A stretch of 64,000 bases of DNA, taken from NCBI GenBank assembly GCA_017525015.1, contig JAFXUK010000004.1, positions 186,001 through 250,000 on the forward strand. The letters run 5' to 3'. The position numbers were made by a program, and so were the translations under genes. The notes under the pieces are model-generated. The model saw only the letters and a list, made by a program, of their open reading frames with translations, made no database searches and was not told where the DNA came from. The DNA comes from Bacilli bacterium (GTDB lineage Bacteria > Bacillota > Bacilli > RF39 > UBA660). Of this stretch, positions 36,101-43,968 are shown piece by piece. Positions within the stretch are counted from its first letter, which is position 1. Every line of letters starts with the position of its first letter.

Positions 36101-36512
36101 ACATACAAAATCCAGTAGAACGAGTTGCATAAACATCACTATGATCTCCAAAAATACTTAATGCATGTGTTGCTAAAGTTCTTGCAGCAACATGAATTAC
36201 AGCAGGTAAACATTCACCAGCCATCTTATACATATTTGGAATCATTAATAACAAGCCTTGACTTGCTGTAAATGTTGAAGCAAGTGAACCTGCTAGTAAT
36301 GCTCCATGCATTGTTCCAGCTGCTCCGGCTTCACTTTGCATTTCTACTACTCTAACACTATCTCCTAAAATATTTTTAACATCAGTATGACTTATTACAT
36401 CAACCTCTTGAGCCATAGGACTACTTGGTGTTATTGGATAAATACTAGCTATTTCACTAAATAAATAAGCAACATCAGCACAAGCTTTATTTCCATCTAC
36501 AATTTTTTTCAT
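33141..36512 (-). CDS. nifJ: Pyruvate:ferredoxin (flavodoxin) oxidoreductase, single chain
   Basis: 1123 residues. Oxidises pyruvate to acetyl-CoA and CO2 with reduction of ferredoxin or flavodoxin; central to anaerobic energy metabolism. Domains in order: pyruvate-binding N-terminus (FSEIASIYPITPSSPMAQEVD), domain II, the gamma-type domain with FGFGSDGMVSTSKD, two [4Fe-4S] ferredoxin clusters (CIECGQCSIVCPHAVIRP and CTGCGLCINACLGKQG), and the TPP domain with CAGCGETPYIKLL, NATGCSSIYGG and GGDGWAYDIGFGG. Slightly shorter than the usual 1170-1190 residues. It starts 13 bases after the wall-hydrolase gene at 36526 ends, so it can be co-transcribed with it, an odd pairing. No oxygen-dependent pyruvate dehydrogenase is seen here. 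Confidence 0.95.
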   Translation of the reverse strand: MKKIVDGNKACADVAYLFSEIASIYPITPSSPMAQEVDVISHTDVKNILGDSVRVVEMQSEAGAAGTMHGALLAGSLASTFTASQGLLLMIPNMYKMAGECLPAVIHVAARTLATHALSIFGDHSDVYATRSTGFCMLASTNVQDAHNLAAVAHLSAIKGGLPFLHFFDGFRTSHEVVKIDEMEREDLIKLVDFDKVREFKNRMLNVDSKIQKGMAENEDIYFQSVEARNELYNKMPDIVNYYMGQINELTGKEYKPFNYYGHPEARNVIVAMGSVCDTAKLVVNDLVDKGEYIGLVEVHLYRPFSVKYLKNVLPETVKNIAVLDRTKEAGGTGEPLYLDVVSALSDTDIKVVGGRYGLSSKNTSPDQIFAVYEMLHGELKNNFTLGIVDDVTNLSLPANDYYLDLKAKEIKIFGFGSDGMVSTSKDIMKIVGEEDGTYVQSYNQYDSKKSGGVTICNLRIYDEETNAPYYVTRPDMVVITKDEYLFKFDMIDNIKENGILVLNTVHDDMDSFLPNKVKKIIKEKDVKFYIINASKIANEAGIKGKISKIMEMVILSLIDYPNALEVINHSIEKQFSTKGDDIVNANKEAITKALENLNRVAINFTVNDFEEEGEKDIFEEINARRGDDLKVSDLVPYRDGTFPGALSKNEKRKTAEFVPKWNPENCIECGQCSIVCPHAVIRPFVSDNPEDGKPMLGKDGLYYTIKISEADCTGCGLCINACLGKQGEKALSFGDYDEKLAKDAEEWFATRENPKDLFPKFTVKGSQFEKPKFEFSGSCAGCGETPYIKLLTQLFGDKLVIANATGCSSIYGGSAPCTPYSIPWANSLFEDNAEFGFGMLLSFNKSRDRIENIMRENLDAVEEPVKDLFVEWLDNREDFDITHRIKEELMDKTIPEELRDLINYIPARSVWTLGGDGWAYDIGFGGIDHVLSSGENVNILVLDTEVYSNTGGQASKSSRIGQVAQFADAGKKTAKKDLFKIAMSYPNCYVANVSFGSNFMQTINAFKEAEAHDGPSIIIAYCPCIEQGIKGGMGNSSQEQKLVVDCGYVSLMRYNPETDTLTMDSREPDFEKYGELLKNEVRYNSLVKKNPEMADEILELNKQEAMKRYNYYKKLAEEKANN

Positions 36513-36525
36513 AATATCTTCCTCT

Positions 36526-37695
36526 CTACCTCTTTATATACTCACTTACACCAAATAACTCATTAAAATGTTCTCTAGCGTAATTTGTATTATTTGTAAC
36601 ATTCCTTACCCAGTTCTGATTTAAACCTTCAATATCTTCTTTATCATCAACTGGGCAATAAGATTTACCTATTTCTTCAATTGTATTTTTACCATTACGG
36701 TTATATTTCAATATTTCTAAACAAGTTTCATAAATTCCTTCAGTTGGTGTATCAAATATCCAAAAACCATCACCAGTTATATTCTTTAAACCAGCTGGAT
36801 TATTATTTGATCTAAATACTTCACTAGCAAAACTAGATTCACTCATACATATTCCATATACAAGACAAGGATCAACACCTACTAAATTAGAACAATAGTA
36901 AATATCTTCATAATAATTTCTTGGATTATCAAAATCTTTTCTTATATATAAACCATCTGTATCTAATCCTACTTTTTCTGGAGCTTGTTTACAACATCTA
37001 GCATATAATAATAACAATTCTGTTTCGTTATTAGCATATACCTCTTCTCCCTTACAAGTAACTCCTCTAATATGATGTTTAAATACATAATCATCACTTC
37101 TAAAATTAGAAGTCATATCTTTTAAATGATTATATACTTTATTAAAATCAATTTGATAAATATCACAGAAATACATCAAGTCTTCTACTCTATTACTTAT
37201 TTCATCAAATTCTTCCGACGATACATAAGCTACATCAGGATCATTAACAACTGCTTCATATGTTTCTTCATTAAAACCATATCTATTCATAATATCTTGA
37301 AAATCTTCTGCTGAAGGATCCTCATACATTATTCCTGAACTTTCATATGTATTAGAAGAAGCACAAGATTTTAATTTAGCTGATAAAAAACCAACACTCA
37401 TAAATACGATAGTTCCAAATATAATAAATGGAATCATTCTTTGCTTCTTAACCTTTGATTTAGCTTTATAACCTGTATACTTATCATTTCTTGTTACCTT
37501 ATAATTACGAGGTTTATTCTCTCTAGTGATAATAACTACATCCTTAGCAATATTAGGATTATTATAGTGCCTTCTTAAAAAAGCAATTTCTTGTTCTGAT
37601 AGATAAAACATCTTTGGAATGTTAACATCTACAAAACGTCCATTACTTCTTATTTTTCTGATGTCTAATTTTAAAAGCTCTTCTCTAGTTAACAC
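36526..37695 (-). CDS. Membrane-anchored peptidoglycan hydrolase (glucosaminidase-like)
   Basis: 389 residues with a GTG start placed after AAGGTGATAATA. A cytoplasmic N-terminal region of about 90 residues (LTREELLKLDIRKIRSNGRF, YLSEQEIAFLRRHYNNP) precedes a TM helix (MIPFIIFGTIVFMSVGFLSA), then an extracellular helical linker, and at about 265-385 a lysozyme-like glucosaminidase domain: VYGICMSESSFASEVFRSNNNPAGLKNI with the likely acid Glu in CMSESSF, then TPTEGIYETCLEILKYN and NQNWVRNVTNNTNYAREHF. It cuts the glycan strand while held in the membrane. The -10 TATAAT (37717-37712) lies only about 17 bases before the start codon, so the mRNA leader is close to absent. Confidence 0.75.
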   Translation of the reverse strand: MLTREELLKLDIRKIRSNGRFVDVNIPKMFYLSEQEIAFLRRHYNNPNIAKDVVIITRENKPRNYKVTRNDKYTGYKAKSKVKKQRMIPFIIFGTIVFMSVGFLSAKLKSCASSNTYESSGIMYEDPSAEDFQDIMNRYGFNEETYEAVVNDPDVAYVSSEEFDEISNRVEDLMYFCDIYQIDFNKVYNHLKDMTSNFRSDDYVFKHHIRGVTCKGEEVYANNETELLLLYARCCKQAPEKVGLDTDGLYIRKDFDNPRNYYEDIYYCSNLVGVDPCLVYGICMSESSFASEVFRSNNNPAGLKNITGDGFWIFDTPTEGIYETCLEILKYNRNGKNTIEEIGKSYCPVDDKEDIEGLNQNWVRNVTNNTNYAREHFNELFGVSEYIKR

Positions 37696-37711
37696 TATTA
37701 TCACCTTATAT

Positions 37712-37717
37712 ATTATA
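37712..37717 (-). promoter_or_regulatory. Extended -10 fused to a terminator
   Basis: The U-run of the terminator at 37721-37749 runs into ATGTTATAAT on the minus strand; the start codon is at 37695. No good -35. Confidence 0.55.
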
Positions 37718-37720
37718 ACA

Positions 37721-37749
37721 TAAAAAAAGGTTTCTATAATAGAAACCTT
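37721..37749 (-). terminator. Terminator of the DHHW/MBOAT/HAD-GtrA operon
   Basis: AAGGTTTCTAT/ATAGAAACCTT hairpin with a seven-base U-run on the minus strand. Confidence 0.85.
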
Positions 37750-38893
37750 AATTACCTATATGTAATTCTATTTTCTCTCCATCTAAAGCATTATTAGATT
37801 GAGCAGGTACTAATACAACATAGTTAATTTTATTCTTCTTAACATAATCAACAATACTAGTTCCTGTACCATTATTACGATAATCAATACTTACCATTCT
37901 ATTAACAGATGGTATTGTTAAAGCCTCTAAAACATTCGTAAATGAAGAACCAACATACATAACGTTTGGTAACTTTTCACGATTTGTTTCAATTCTTGTA
38001 TAACCTCTATCACCAGACATAAATGCTGTAGCATAATCCAATCCTTTACCCCATACTGGTAAATCACTAATTACATCCCATTCATATCTTGTATAATTAA
38101 AGTCATCTTTTAATGTTAAATATAATTCTTCTTTATTTAATTCAACACTTTGACCTACTTGTTTATTAAATGAACCATTAACAGTAGCTTCATGTATCTC
38201 ATATAAATCTTCTAATTCATATATCTTAACATCATATTTCTTACTAACTTCTTTCATTACTTCCTTATAAAGTAATTCTCCACCTCTAACATTAATATGG
38301 TGATCAGTTTTAAAGTAATAATGATATTCATCTTTGTGTTCATTAAATACTTCTAAACCATCTATTATTACAATATCACTATTTAAATTATCTCTTAATA
38401 ATTGCATTCCATAATTATATCTTTCCCTACTAGATGTATATGTCTTTGGTAAATACTCTTCCATATAAGCATCTTTACGAGGTATAGATAAGAAGATTAA
38501 TTGAGCATTATTAGCTTTTAATTCTTCAGATAACTTATTTAAATCTTCTATTGCTACCATCATTTCTGCAGTATAGTCATCAATGTCTTGAGGATATTGA
38601 ACTGCTGAAAACATCTCACCATCTTTACCTTCAACAACATCTCCTAAATATCTTTGAAATTGCATATAGTAATAATATCTAACCAAAGTTTCTCTTCTAT
38701 ATAATTGATCACTAAAAGCTGAAGTAACTTTATCAAAATAATCACTATTTTTAATCTCACTTAATTTAGGAAACATAGCTAAATCTCTTTTTTCAACATC
38801 ACTAATAGGTTTATTACTTGTAATAGTATTAGCAAAGAATACCAATAATGTTATTACAAATATACCTATAAAACATATTCTTATTCCCTTCAT
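37748..38893 (-). CDS. DHHW-family SGNH/AlgX-like protein, O-acylation partner
   Basis: 381 residues after GGTGATAGT. One N-terminal TM anchor (about 4-25), rest extracellular. It carries the family's signature YYFKTDHHINVRGGELLYKEVM (Asp-His-His), a serine near VMYVGSSFTNVLEAL, and LIFLSIPRKDAYMEEYLP, in line with the DHHW/AlgX-type proteins that work with MBOAT acyltransferases. It starts 8 bases after the MBOAT gene at 38902 ends. Together they probably O-acetylate a wall or surface polysaccharide: the MBOAT carries the acyl group across the membrane and this protein transfers it. The acceptor is unknown. Confidence 0.8.
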   Translation of the reverse strand: MKGIRICFIGIFVITLLVFFANTITSNKPISDVEKRDLAMFPKLSEIKNSDYFDKVTSAFSDQLYRRETLVRYYYYMQFQRYLGDVVEGKDGEMFSAVQYPQDIDDYTAEMMVAIEDLNKLSEELKANNAQLIFLSIPRKDAYMEEYLPKTYTSSRERYNYGMQLLRDNLNSDIVIIDGLEVFNEHKDEYHYYFKTDHHINVRGGELLYKEVMKEVSKKYDVKIYELEDLYEIHEATVNGSFNKQVGQSVELNKEELYLTLKDDFNYTRYEWDVISDLPVWGKGLDYATAFMSGDRGYTRIETNREKLPNVMYVGSSFTNVLEALTIPSVNRMVSIDYRNNGTGTSIVDYVKKNKINYVVLVPAQSNNALDGEKIELHIGN

Positions 38894-38901
38894 ACTATCA
38901 C

Positions 38902-40272
38902 CTAAAATCTAAAGTATATAAAAGGATTATAAGTAGATCTAGCTAAGAAACAAATACTTATAAAGAATAGAACTAACAATCCTATATACTTAACTGCATT
39001 AAACCATACTTTATCATTAAACTTATCTCTAATAACATAATATATTGGAGTACTAAATATAATACCTAATGCTAAATACAATCCATATGTTTCTAAATAA
39101 ATAAGAATAGTATTAACATCACCAAGTTTAAAACTAAATAACTCTTTACTAAAAGCAACTATTCCTCTTAAACCTTCACATCTAAATATTATCCAACCAC
39201 CAAATACTACTAATAAAGTATATATATGTTTTAATACATGAGTCTTCTCTAAATATTTACCTAACCAAAGTTTTTCTAATACTAAGAAAACAAAGTAATA
39301 TAAGCCCCATAAAACAAAGTTCCAACTAGCTCCATGCCATAAACCTGTTAAACCCCAAACAACAAATAAATTAAATAACCATCTCTTCTTACTTACTCTG
39401 TTACCACCTAAAGGTATATAAACATAATCTCTAAAGAATGAAGATAAACTAATATGCCATCTTCTCCAGAAATCAGTAACACTACTAGCTATATAAGGAA
39501 AATTAAAGTTTTCCAAGAAATGGAATCCAAATATTCTACCCATACCAATAGCCATATCTGAATAAGCTGAGAAATCAAAATATATTTGTAACATATAAGC
39601 AAAAGAACCAAGTAATGCTAATACCGAACCTATTCCTTTACTTTGGAAAATAATATCAGCTAAAGCTCCTGCTTGATTAGCTATAATAACTTTCTTAGCT
39701 AAACCAAGAATAAATCTTTCAATACCATCACTTATATCTTCAATACTACTTTTTCTATTAATTATTTCTTTTTCAATTGTTTTATATCTAACAATAGGTC
39801 CAGCTACTAACTGAGGGAAGAATGATACATAGAATAATAATAAAAAGAAATTCTTTTGTACTTTAACTTCCTTACGATATACATCTATCGTATAACCTAA
39901 AGCTTGGAATACATAGAAAGATATACCTATTGGTAAAATTATTCCTAGTACTCCTATATGACTATGAAATACTTTATTAAATGTCTGAATAAAGAAATCT
40001 AAATACTTAAAATATCCTAATAATCCTAAGTTTAAAGCCACTGTAATAATTAACCATATTTTCTTTTGATACTTATCTATTAATAAAGCACCTAAATAAT
40101 TAATTAAAACAACACTCAATAATAAAACTATAAACTTAGGTCCACCAAATAAATAGAATATTAAACTAAAAAACAATAAAACATAATTCTTAAGTTTTTT
40201 AGGTGCAATAAAATAGAACAATAATACAAGAGGTAAAAAACCAAATACAAATACTGAACTACTAAATACCAT
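38902..40272 (-). CDS. MBOAT-family O-acyltransferase (AlgI/DltB-like)
   Basis: 456 residues behind AAGGAGG. Polytopic membrane protein with the MBOAT pattern: N-terminal MVFSSSVFVFGFLPLVLLFYF, FQALGYTIDVYR, FFPQLVAGPIVRY, DFSAYSDMAIGMGRIFGFHF, NFPYIASSVTDFWRRWHISL and the catalytic-histidine segment LTGLWHGASWNFVLWG. AlgI-type proteins export acetyl groups for polysaccharide O-acetylation; DltB-type export D-alanine. No dltA/dltC genes are here and the partner is DHHW-type, which favours O-acetylation. Middle gene of a three-gene operon (HAD-GtrA, MBOAT, DHHW). Confidence 0.9.
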   Translation of the reverse strand: MVFSSSVFVFGFLPLVLLFYFIAPKKLKNYVLLFFSLIFYLFGGPKFIVLLLSVVLINYLGALLIDKYQKKIWLIITVALNLGLLGYFKYLDFFIQTFNKVFHSHIGVLGIILPIGISFYVFQALGYTIDVYRKEVKVQKNFFLLLFYVSFFPQLVAGPIVRYKTIEKEIINRKSSIEDISDGIERFILGLAKKVIIANQAGALADIIFQSKGIGSVLALLGSFAYMLQIYFDFSAYSDMAIGMGRIFGFHFLENFNFPYIASSVTDFWRRWHISLSSFFRDYVYIPLGGNRVSKKRWLFNLFVVWGLTGLWHGASWNFVLWGLYYFVFLVLEKLWLGKYLEKTHVLKHIYTLLVVFGGWIIFRCEGLRGIVAFSKELFSFKLGDVNTILIYLETYGLYLALGIIFSTPIYYVIRDKFNDKVWFNAVKYIGLLVLFFISICFLARSTYNPFIYFRF

Positions 40273-40304
40273 ATAATTACCTCCTTATAAAATTATATCA
40301 TACC

Positions 40305-41336
40305 TTATTTTGCATTTTTCTTAAAAACAAATAACTTGCTAAAAATATAATTGAATACAATTACTAATAATTGAATAATAAATGTAACAATAATAACCCA
40401 TGCATTAGATGTTAAATGTAACAAAGTAAAGAATACAAATGTTAATAGAGCTTCCATACCTAAAGTAATTAATCTAGCTCCAATAAAACTTGCCATTTCT
40501 TTTAATATCTTTTTACTTTTACTCTTAAATACAACTAATCTATTAGCAACATAAGCAAATAAAACTGCTACTATCCAAGAAATAATAACTCCCGCTTGAG
40601 CTTGAACAGCATTATCAACATCAAAGATTGTGAAATATAAACCCCATTTAATAGCAACAGCTACTACTGTAGTTAAAAAACCTACTATTAAATAATTCCA
40701 TAATTCTTCATTCTTATGATATACTCCCCAACCCCATCTCCAGAATCTTACTAAAGCATTTGGTTTATAATCATAATAATTATATATTTTATCTTTCTTA
40801 ACTAAATAACCTTCTTTAGCTTCTTCAATTAAAGGCAAATCATTAATAGAATCAGTATACATAGAATAAACTATTCCTCTTGGAAAATCTTCATAAAATC
40901 TTCTAACCTTTTCCTTACCATGACAATTAGTTCCAATAACTTCTCCTGTCTTAGGATCTATATTAGTAGCTATTAAAGCACATACCTTATACTTATCAGC
41001 AATTGGTTTTAACCAGAATTCTGCTGAAGCAGATATAATAATATCTTTTTTATGTGTTTTTTTCTCTAACCAATAAGATTTTAACTTATGTTCATGACTC
41101 TCCCAGAATTCCTTAACAAACTTATCCATATCATCAATATCTTTAAAGAATGAAAACAATCTAGTTTTCATTTGTTCTTTTGTTCTTAACTTTAATTTAT
41201 ATAGAATAACTATTCCGATAGCACTTAATAATTTAAAAAATATTAATGGTTTCTTTTTCATTGCAAATAGAATAATATCTACTCCTGAATCACCATCATA
41301 TATTGTTCCATCAAAATCATATAAATCGTATTTCAT
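40305..41336 (-). CDS. HAD-IB phosphatase fused to a GtrA-like membrane domain
   Basis: 343 residues after AAGGTGAATTT. Residues 1-190: HAD phosphatase of the SerB-like IB type, with motif I YDFDGTIYDGD, motif II IIISASAEFW and motif III/IV around GKEKVRRFYEDF and YTDSINDLPLIEEA. Residues about 205-340: a four-helix GtrA-like domain (YLIVGFLTTVVAVAIKWGLYF...YVANRLVVFKSKSKK...YIFSKLFVFKKN), the fold linked to flipping or handling undecaprenyl-phosphate glycosyl carriers. The fusion would place a phosphatase beside a lipid-linked sugar step, perhaps recycling the carrier. It leads the MBOAT/DHHW operon, so a common polymer-modification pathway is likely. Confidence 0.85.
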   Translation of the reverse strand: MKYDLYDFDGTIYDGDSGVDIILFAMKKKPLIFFKLLSAIGIVILYKLKLRTKEQMKTRLFSFFKDIDDMDKFVKEFWESHEHKLKSYWLEKKTHKKDIIISASAEFWLKPIADKYKVCALIATNIDPKTGEVIGTNCHGKEKVRRFYEDFPRGIVYSMYTDSINDLPLIEEAKEGYLVKKDKIYNYYDYKPNALVRFWRWGWGVYHKNEELWNYLIVGFLTTVVAVAIKWGLYFTIFDVDNAVQAQAGVIISWIVAVLFAYVANRLVVFKSKSKKILKEMASFIGARLITLGMEALLTFVFFTLLHLTSNAWVIIVTFIIQLLVIVFNYIFSKLFVFKKNAK

Positions 41337-41398
41337 AAATTCACCTTCGTTGCAATATCAAGATTATACCATATTTTACACTAAAATGACTATTTACA

Positions 41399-41427
41399 TT
41401 GACACCATTTTTTCTTTTGCCTATAAG
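41399..41427 (+). promoter_or_regulatory. Promoter of the first LCP gene
   Basis: TTGACA (41399-41404), 17-base spacer, TATAAG (41422-41427), 40 bases before the ATG. Confidence 0.75.
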
Positions 41428-41466
41428 TGGTACAATTGTTATAATAAAAAAAGCTTGGAGGTTATT

Positions 41467-42852
41467 ATGAAAAAAATTATTAAATTATTAATTATAATCA
41501 CATTTATTGTATTATCATCTATCCTAGTTTACTCTATTAATAAATTAGGTTTAGTACCAAATAAATACTTATATATTGGAATTGCTGGATTAGTAATTCT
41601 TAACTTAATTGCAGCTCTCCTATTACTAAGTAAAAAATTAATACCAAAAATATTTAGTGTTCTTATTTATATCTTATTACTATTTGCAATTGTTTCAGGT
41701 TTCTATGTTTGCAATACAACAAACAATTTCTTAGATAAAGCCTTTAACAATGTAAATAATGAATTAGTATTAAATTACTACATCCTAAGTACTAAAGATA
41801 TTAAAAAAGAAGATCTAAGAGATCAAAACATTTATTACTTAGATAATATTGATTATGTTAAAGATGCTATTGCTGAAATAAATAAAAATTATAAACCTAA
41901 TATGATTCCTTCTATTGATATTGAAGAAGTAATTAATCAAGAAATATTTATGTTAGATAAATCAACTATTTCTCTTCTAACAGAAAGTTATAACTTTGAT
42001 ATTAATAAATATTATATTATCGATGTACTAGAACTAAAATATGAAATCGAAACACCAAAAGCAACTACAGATAGTAAAAAACATTATTACAATATCTTTG
42101 TTGGTGGTCATGACTTCTCTGGTGTTCATATGGATATGAATAAAATAATCACAGTTAATACTGAAACAAGAGAAGTATTAATAACTAATATCCATCGTTT
42201 CACTTATTTAGATGTCCCTGGATATAATCAAAAGAATACCCTTAGTTCAATGGGCGTTTGGGGTGTTAATAATAATGTTAAAGCTTTAGAACAAGAATTA
42301 GGTATCAAAATAGATTACTACTTAGTAGCTGATGCCGAAGGCTTACCTATTCTAATTGATGATGTTGGTGGTATTGAATACTGTTCTGATAAAGACTTTG
42401 TAACATATCATAAAACTACTTTAGATTATAAAAATGATACTGGTTACAATGTTCATGTTAAAAAAGGATGCCAACATTTAAATGGTATTGAAACATTAAC
42501 AGTTGCTCGTGAAAGACTTGCTTTCTATTATGGAGCAGCTGAAAGAGATAAAAATGATACAGAAATAATGATTGATATCTTAGAAGCTATGAAAAAACCT
42601 TCTAACATTACTAATTACTCATCTATTCTAAATGATGTAAGTGGTTTATATACAACATCTATTCCAAGAGAAGTAATGACCAATGGTATTAAAGAATTAC
42701 TAAATAGTAAAATAATTATTAGTAAACAAGAATTAGATGGTAGAAATGGTACTGATCGAGTTAACTTCTCTAATATGAAAGGTGCAGTAGTCTACGTAGA
42801 CGAAGCAAGTAAACAAGAAGTTATAAGTAAAATTAAATCATTAGACAAATAA
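41467..42852 (+). CDS. Divergent LytR-CpsA-Psr (LCP) family protein
   Basis: 461 residues from MKKIIKLLII after TTGGAGG; the frame is open 39 codons further up but that stretch holds the promoter. Three N-terminal TM helices (about 5-25, 35-55, 62-82), then an extracellular accessory region and an LCP domain (about 215-400): FVGGHDFSGVHMDMNKIITVN, VLITNIHRFTYLDVPG, ELGIKIDYYLVADAEGLPILIDDVGGI, HLNGIETLTVARER. Active LCP enzymes have D-T after the first strand and PRD in NIPRDTYV; here these read MNK and HRF, so catalytic residues are partly lost. Active members ligate undecaprenyl-linked polymers to peptidoglycan. It may be a specialised or regulatory member. Divergent from the HAD-GtrA operon. 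Confidence 0.8.
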   Translation: MKKIIKLLIIITFIVLSSILVYSINKLGLVPNKYLYIGIAGLVILNLIAALLLLSKKLIPKIFSVLIYILLLFAIVSGFYVCNTTNNFLDKAFNNVNNELVLNYYILSTKDIKKEDLRDQNIYYLDNIDYVKDAIAEINKNYKPNMIPSIDIEEVINQEIFMLDKSTISLLTESYNFDINKYYIIDVLELKYEIETPKATTDSKKHYYNIFVGGHDFSGVHMDMNKIITVNTETREVLITNIHRFTYLDVPGYNQKNTLSSMGVWGVNNNVKALEQELGIKIDYYLVADAEGLPILIDDVGGIEYCSDKDFVTYHKTTLDYKNDTGYNVHVKKGCQHLNGIETLTVARERLAFYYGAAERDKNDTEIMIDILEAMKKPSNITNYSSILNDVSGLYTTSIPREVMTNGIKELLNSKIIISKQELDGRNGTDRVNFSNMKGAVVYVDEASKQEVISKIKSLDK

Positions 42853-42877
42853 AAAAAGGATTCTATGAATCCTTTTT
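42851..42877. terminator. Bidirectional terminator
   Basis: AAAGGATTC/GAATCCTTT hairpin between convergent genes with U-runs both ways. Confidence 0.85.
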
Positions 42878-43912
42878 CTTATGTTGAAATAATATATCTG
42901 TCTTCATTACTAAGAACAATACTAATAACATCAAAATAACATATATTAATACTGCCATCTTAGCATCACCTAATACAAAGAAGATAGATACACTAGCAAA
43001 CAAGATATTAATAGCATATATAATTAATACTGTTGCTTTCATACTAAATTTCATCTTTAACAATTGATGATGGAAATGCTCTTTATCCGGTGCTGATATC
43101 TTCTCACCTTTTAAGATACGTCTTAATATTGCTAAACCTGTATCAAAGATAGGAATAGATAATATTACAATTGGTATAATAAAGGATGTTAATGTTGCTC
43201 CTTTAAATCCTAGTAATGAAATAACACTTATTGTAAATCCCAGGAATAAACTTCCCGTATCACCCATAAATATCTTCGCCGGGTTAAAGTTCCATACTAA
43301 GAATCCTAAAGTAGATCCTAACATAATTAAAGCTAATATTGTATCCAAGCCTTGCATCTTATTTAAAATAAAAGCAATAATTGCAATTGTTGCAAAATAG
43401 ATAGAACTTATACCAGATGCTAATCCATCTAAACCATCAATTAAATTGATAGCATTCATTGTACCTACCATAAATAATATCGTAAATAGATAATTTAATG
43501 GTACTGGGAAAGTAAAATCCAATCCCAAGAATGTAATTCTTCCAAAAAATATTCTTCCATAAAATACAACAACAGCTGCTGCTAATACTTGAACAATAAA
43601 TTTAATCTTAGCAGGCACTGGCTTAACATCATCAAATATTCCTACCAATACTACTAAGAAACCACCTATTAAAATAGATAGCATTTGATTACTTGTTCTC
43701 GCAAATAACATATATCCTAATAAGAAAGCACCAAATATAGCCAAACCTCCTAAACGAGGAATAGGTTTCTTATGCACCTTTCTTTCATTAGGTATATCCA
43801 TAGCTCCAATATGATCAGCTGCTTTGATAATAAATGGAGTTAATAAAACACTTGTTAAAAAAGTAACCAAGACAATTAATATAATATTATGTCCATTGAC
43901 TTCCAAATTCAT
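42863..43912 (-). CDS. tagO: Undecaprenyl-phosphate GlcNAc-1-phosphate transferase (TagO/WecA type)
   Basis: 349 residues after AGGTGG. About ten TM helices. It moves GlcNAc-1-P (or a related sugar-1-P) from UDP onto undecaprenyl phosphate, starting teichoic-acid-type or other surface glycans. Family motifs: KVHKKPIPRLGGLAIF, LVGIFDDVKPVPAKIKF, MNAINLIDGLDGLASG, FNPAKIFMGDTGSLFLGF and the WecA/TagO-specific HFHHQLL histidines. It is not MraY, which differs in the histidine motif and usually sits in the mur cluster. The neighbouring LCP genes fit as the ligases of its product. One-gene unit. Confidence 0.9.
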   Translation of the reverse strand: MNLEVNGHNIILIVLVTFLTSVLLTPFIIKAADHIGAMDIPNERKVHKKPIPRLGGLAIFGAFLLGYMLFARTSNQMLSILIGGFLVVLVGIFDDVKPVPAKIKFIVQVLAAAVVVFYGRIFFGRITFLGLDFTFPVPLNYLFTILFMVGTMNAINLIDGLDGLASGISSIYFATIAIIAFILNKMQGLDTILALIMLGSTLGFLVWNFNPAKIFMGDTGSLFLGFTISVISLLGFKGATLTSFIIPIVILSIPIFDTGLAILRRILKGEKISAPDKEHFHHQLLKMKFSMKATVLIIYAINILFASVSIFFVLGDAKMAVLIYVILMLLVLFLVMKTDILFQHKKKDS

Positions 43913-43936
43913 AAAACCACCTAATTAAATTATATC

Positions 43937-43968
43937 AAAAAAAAGAAAAAGTACTACTTTTTCTTTCT
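43937..43968 (-). terminator. Terminator of the surface-protein operon
   Basis: AGAAAAAGTA/TACTTTTTCT palindrome with an eight-base U-run on the minus strand. Confidence 0.75.
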
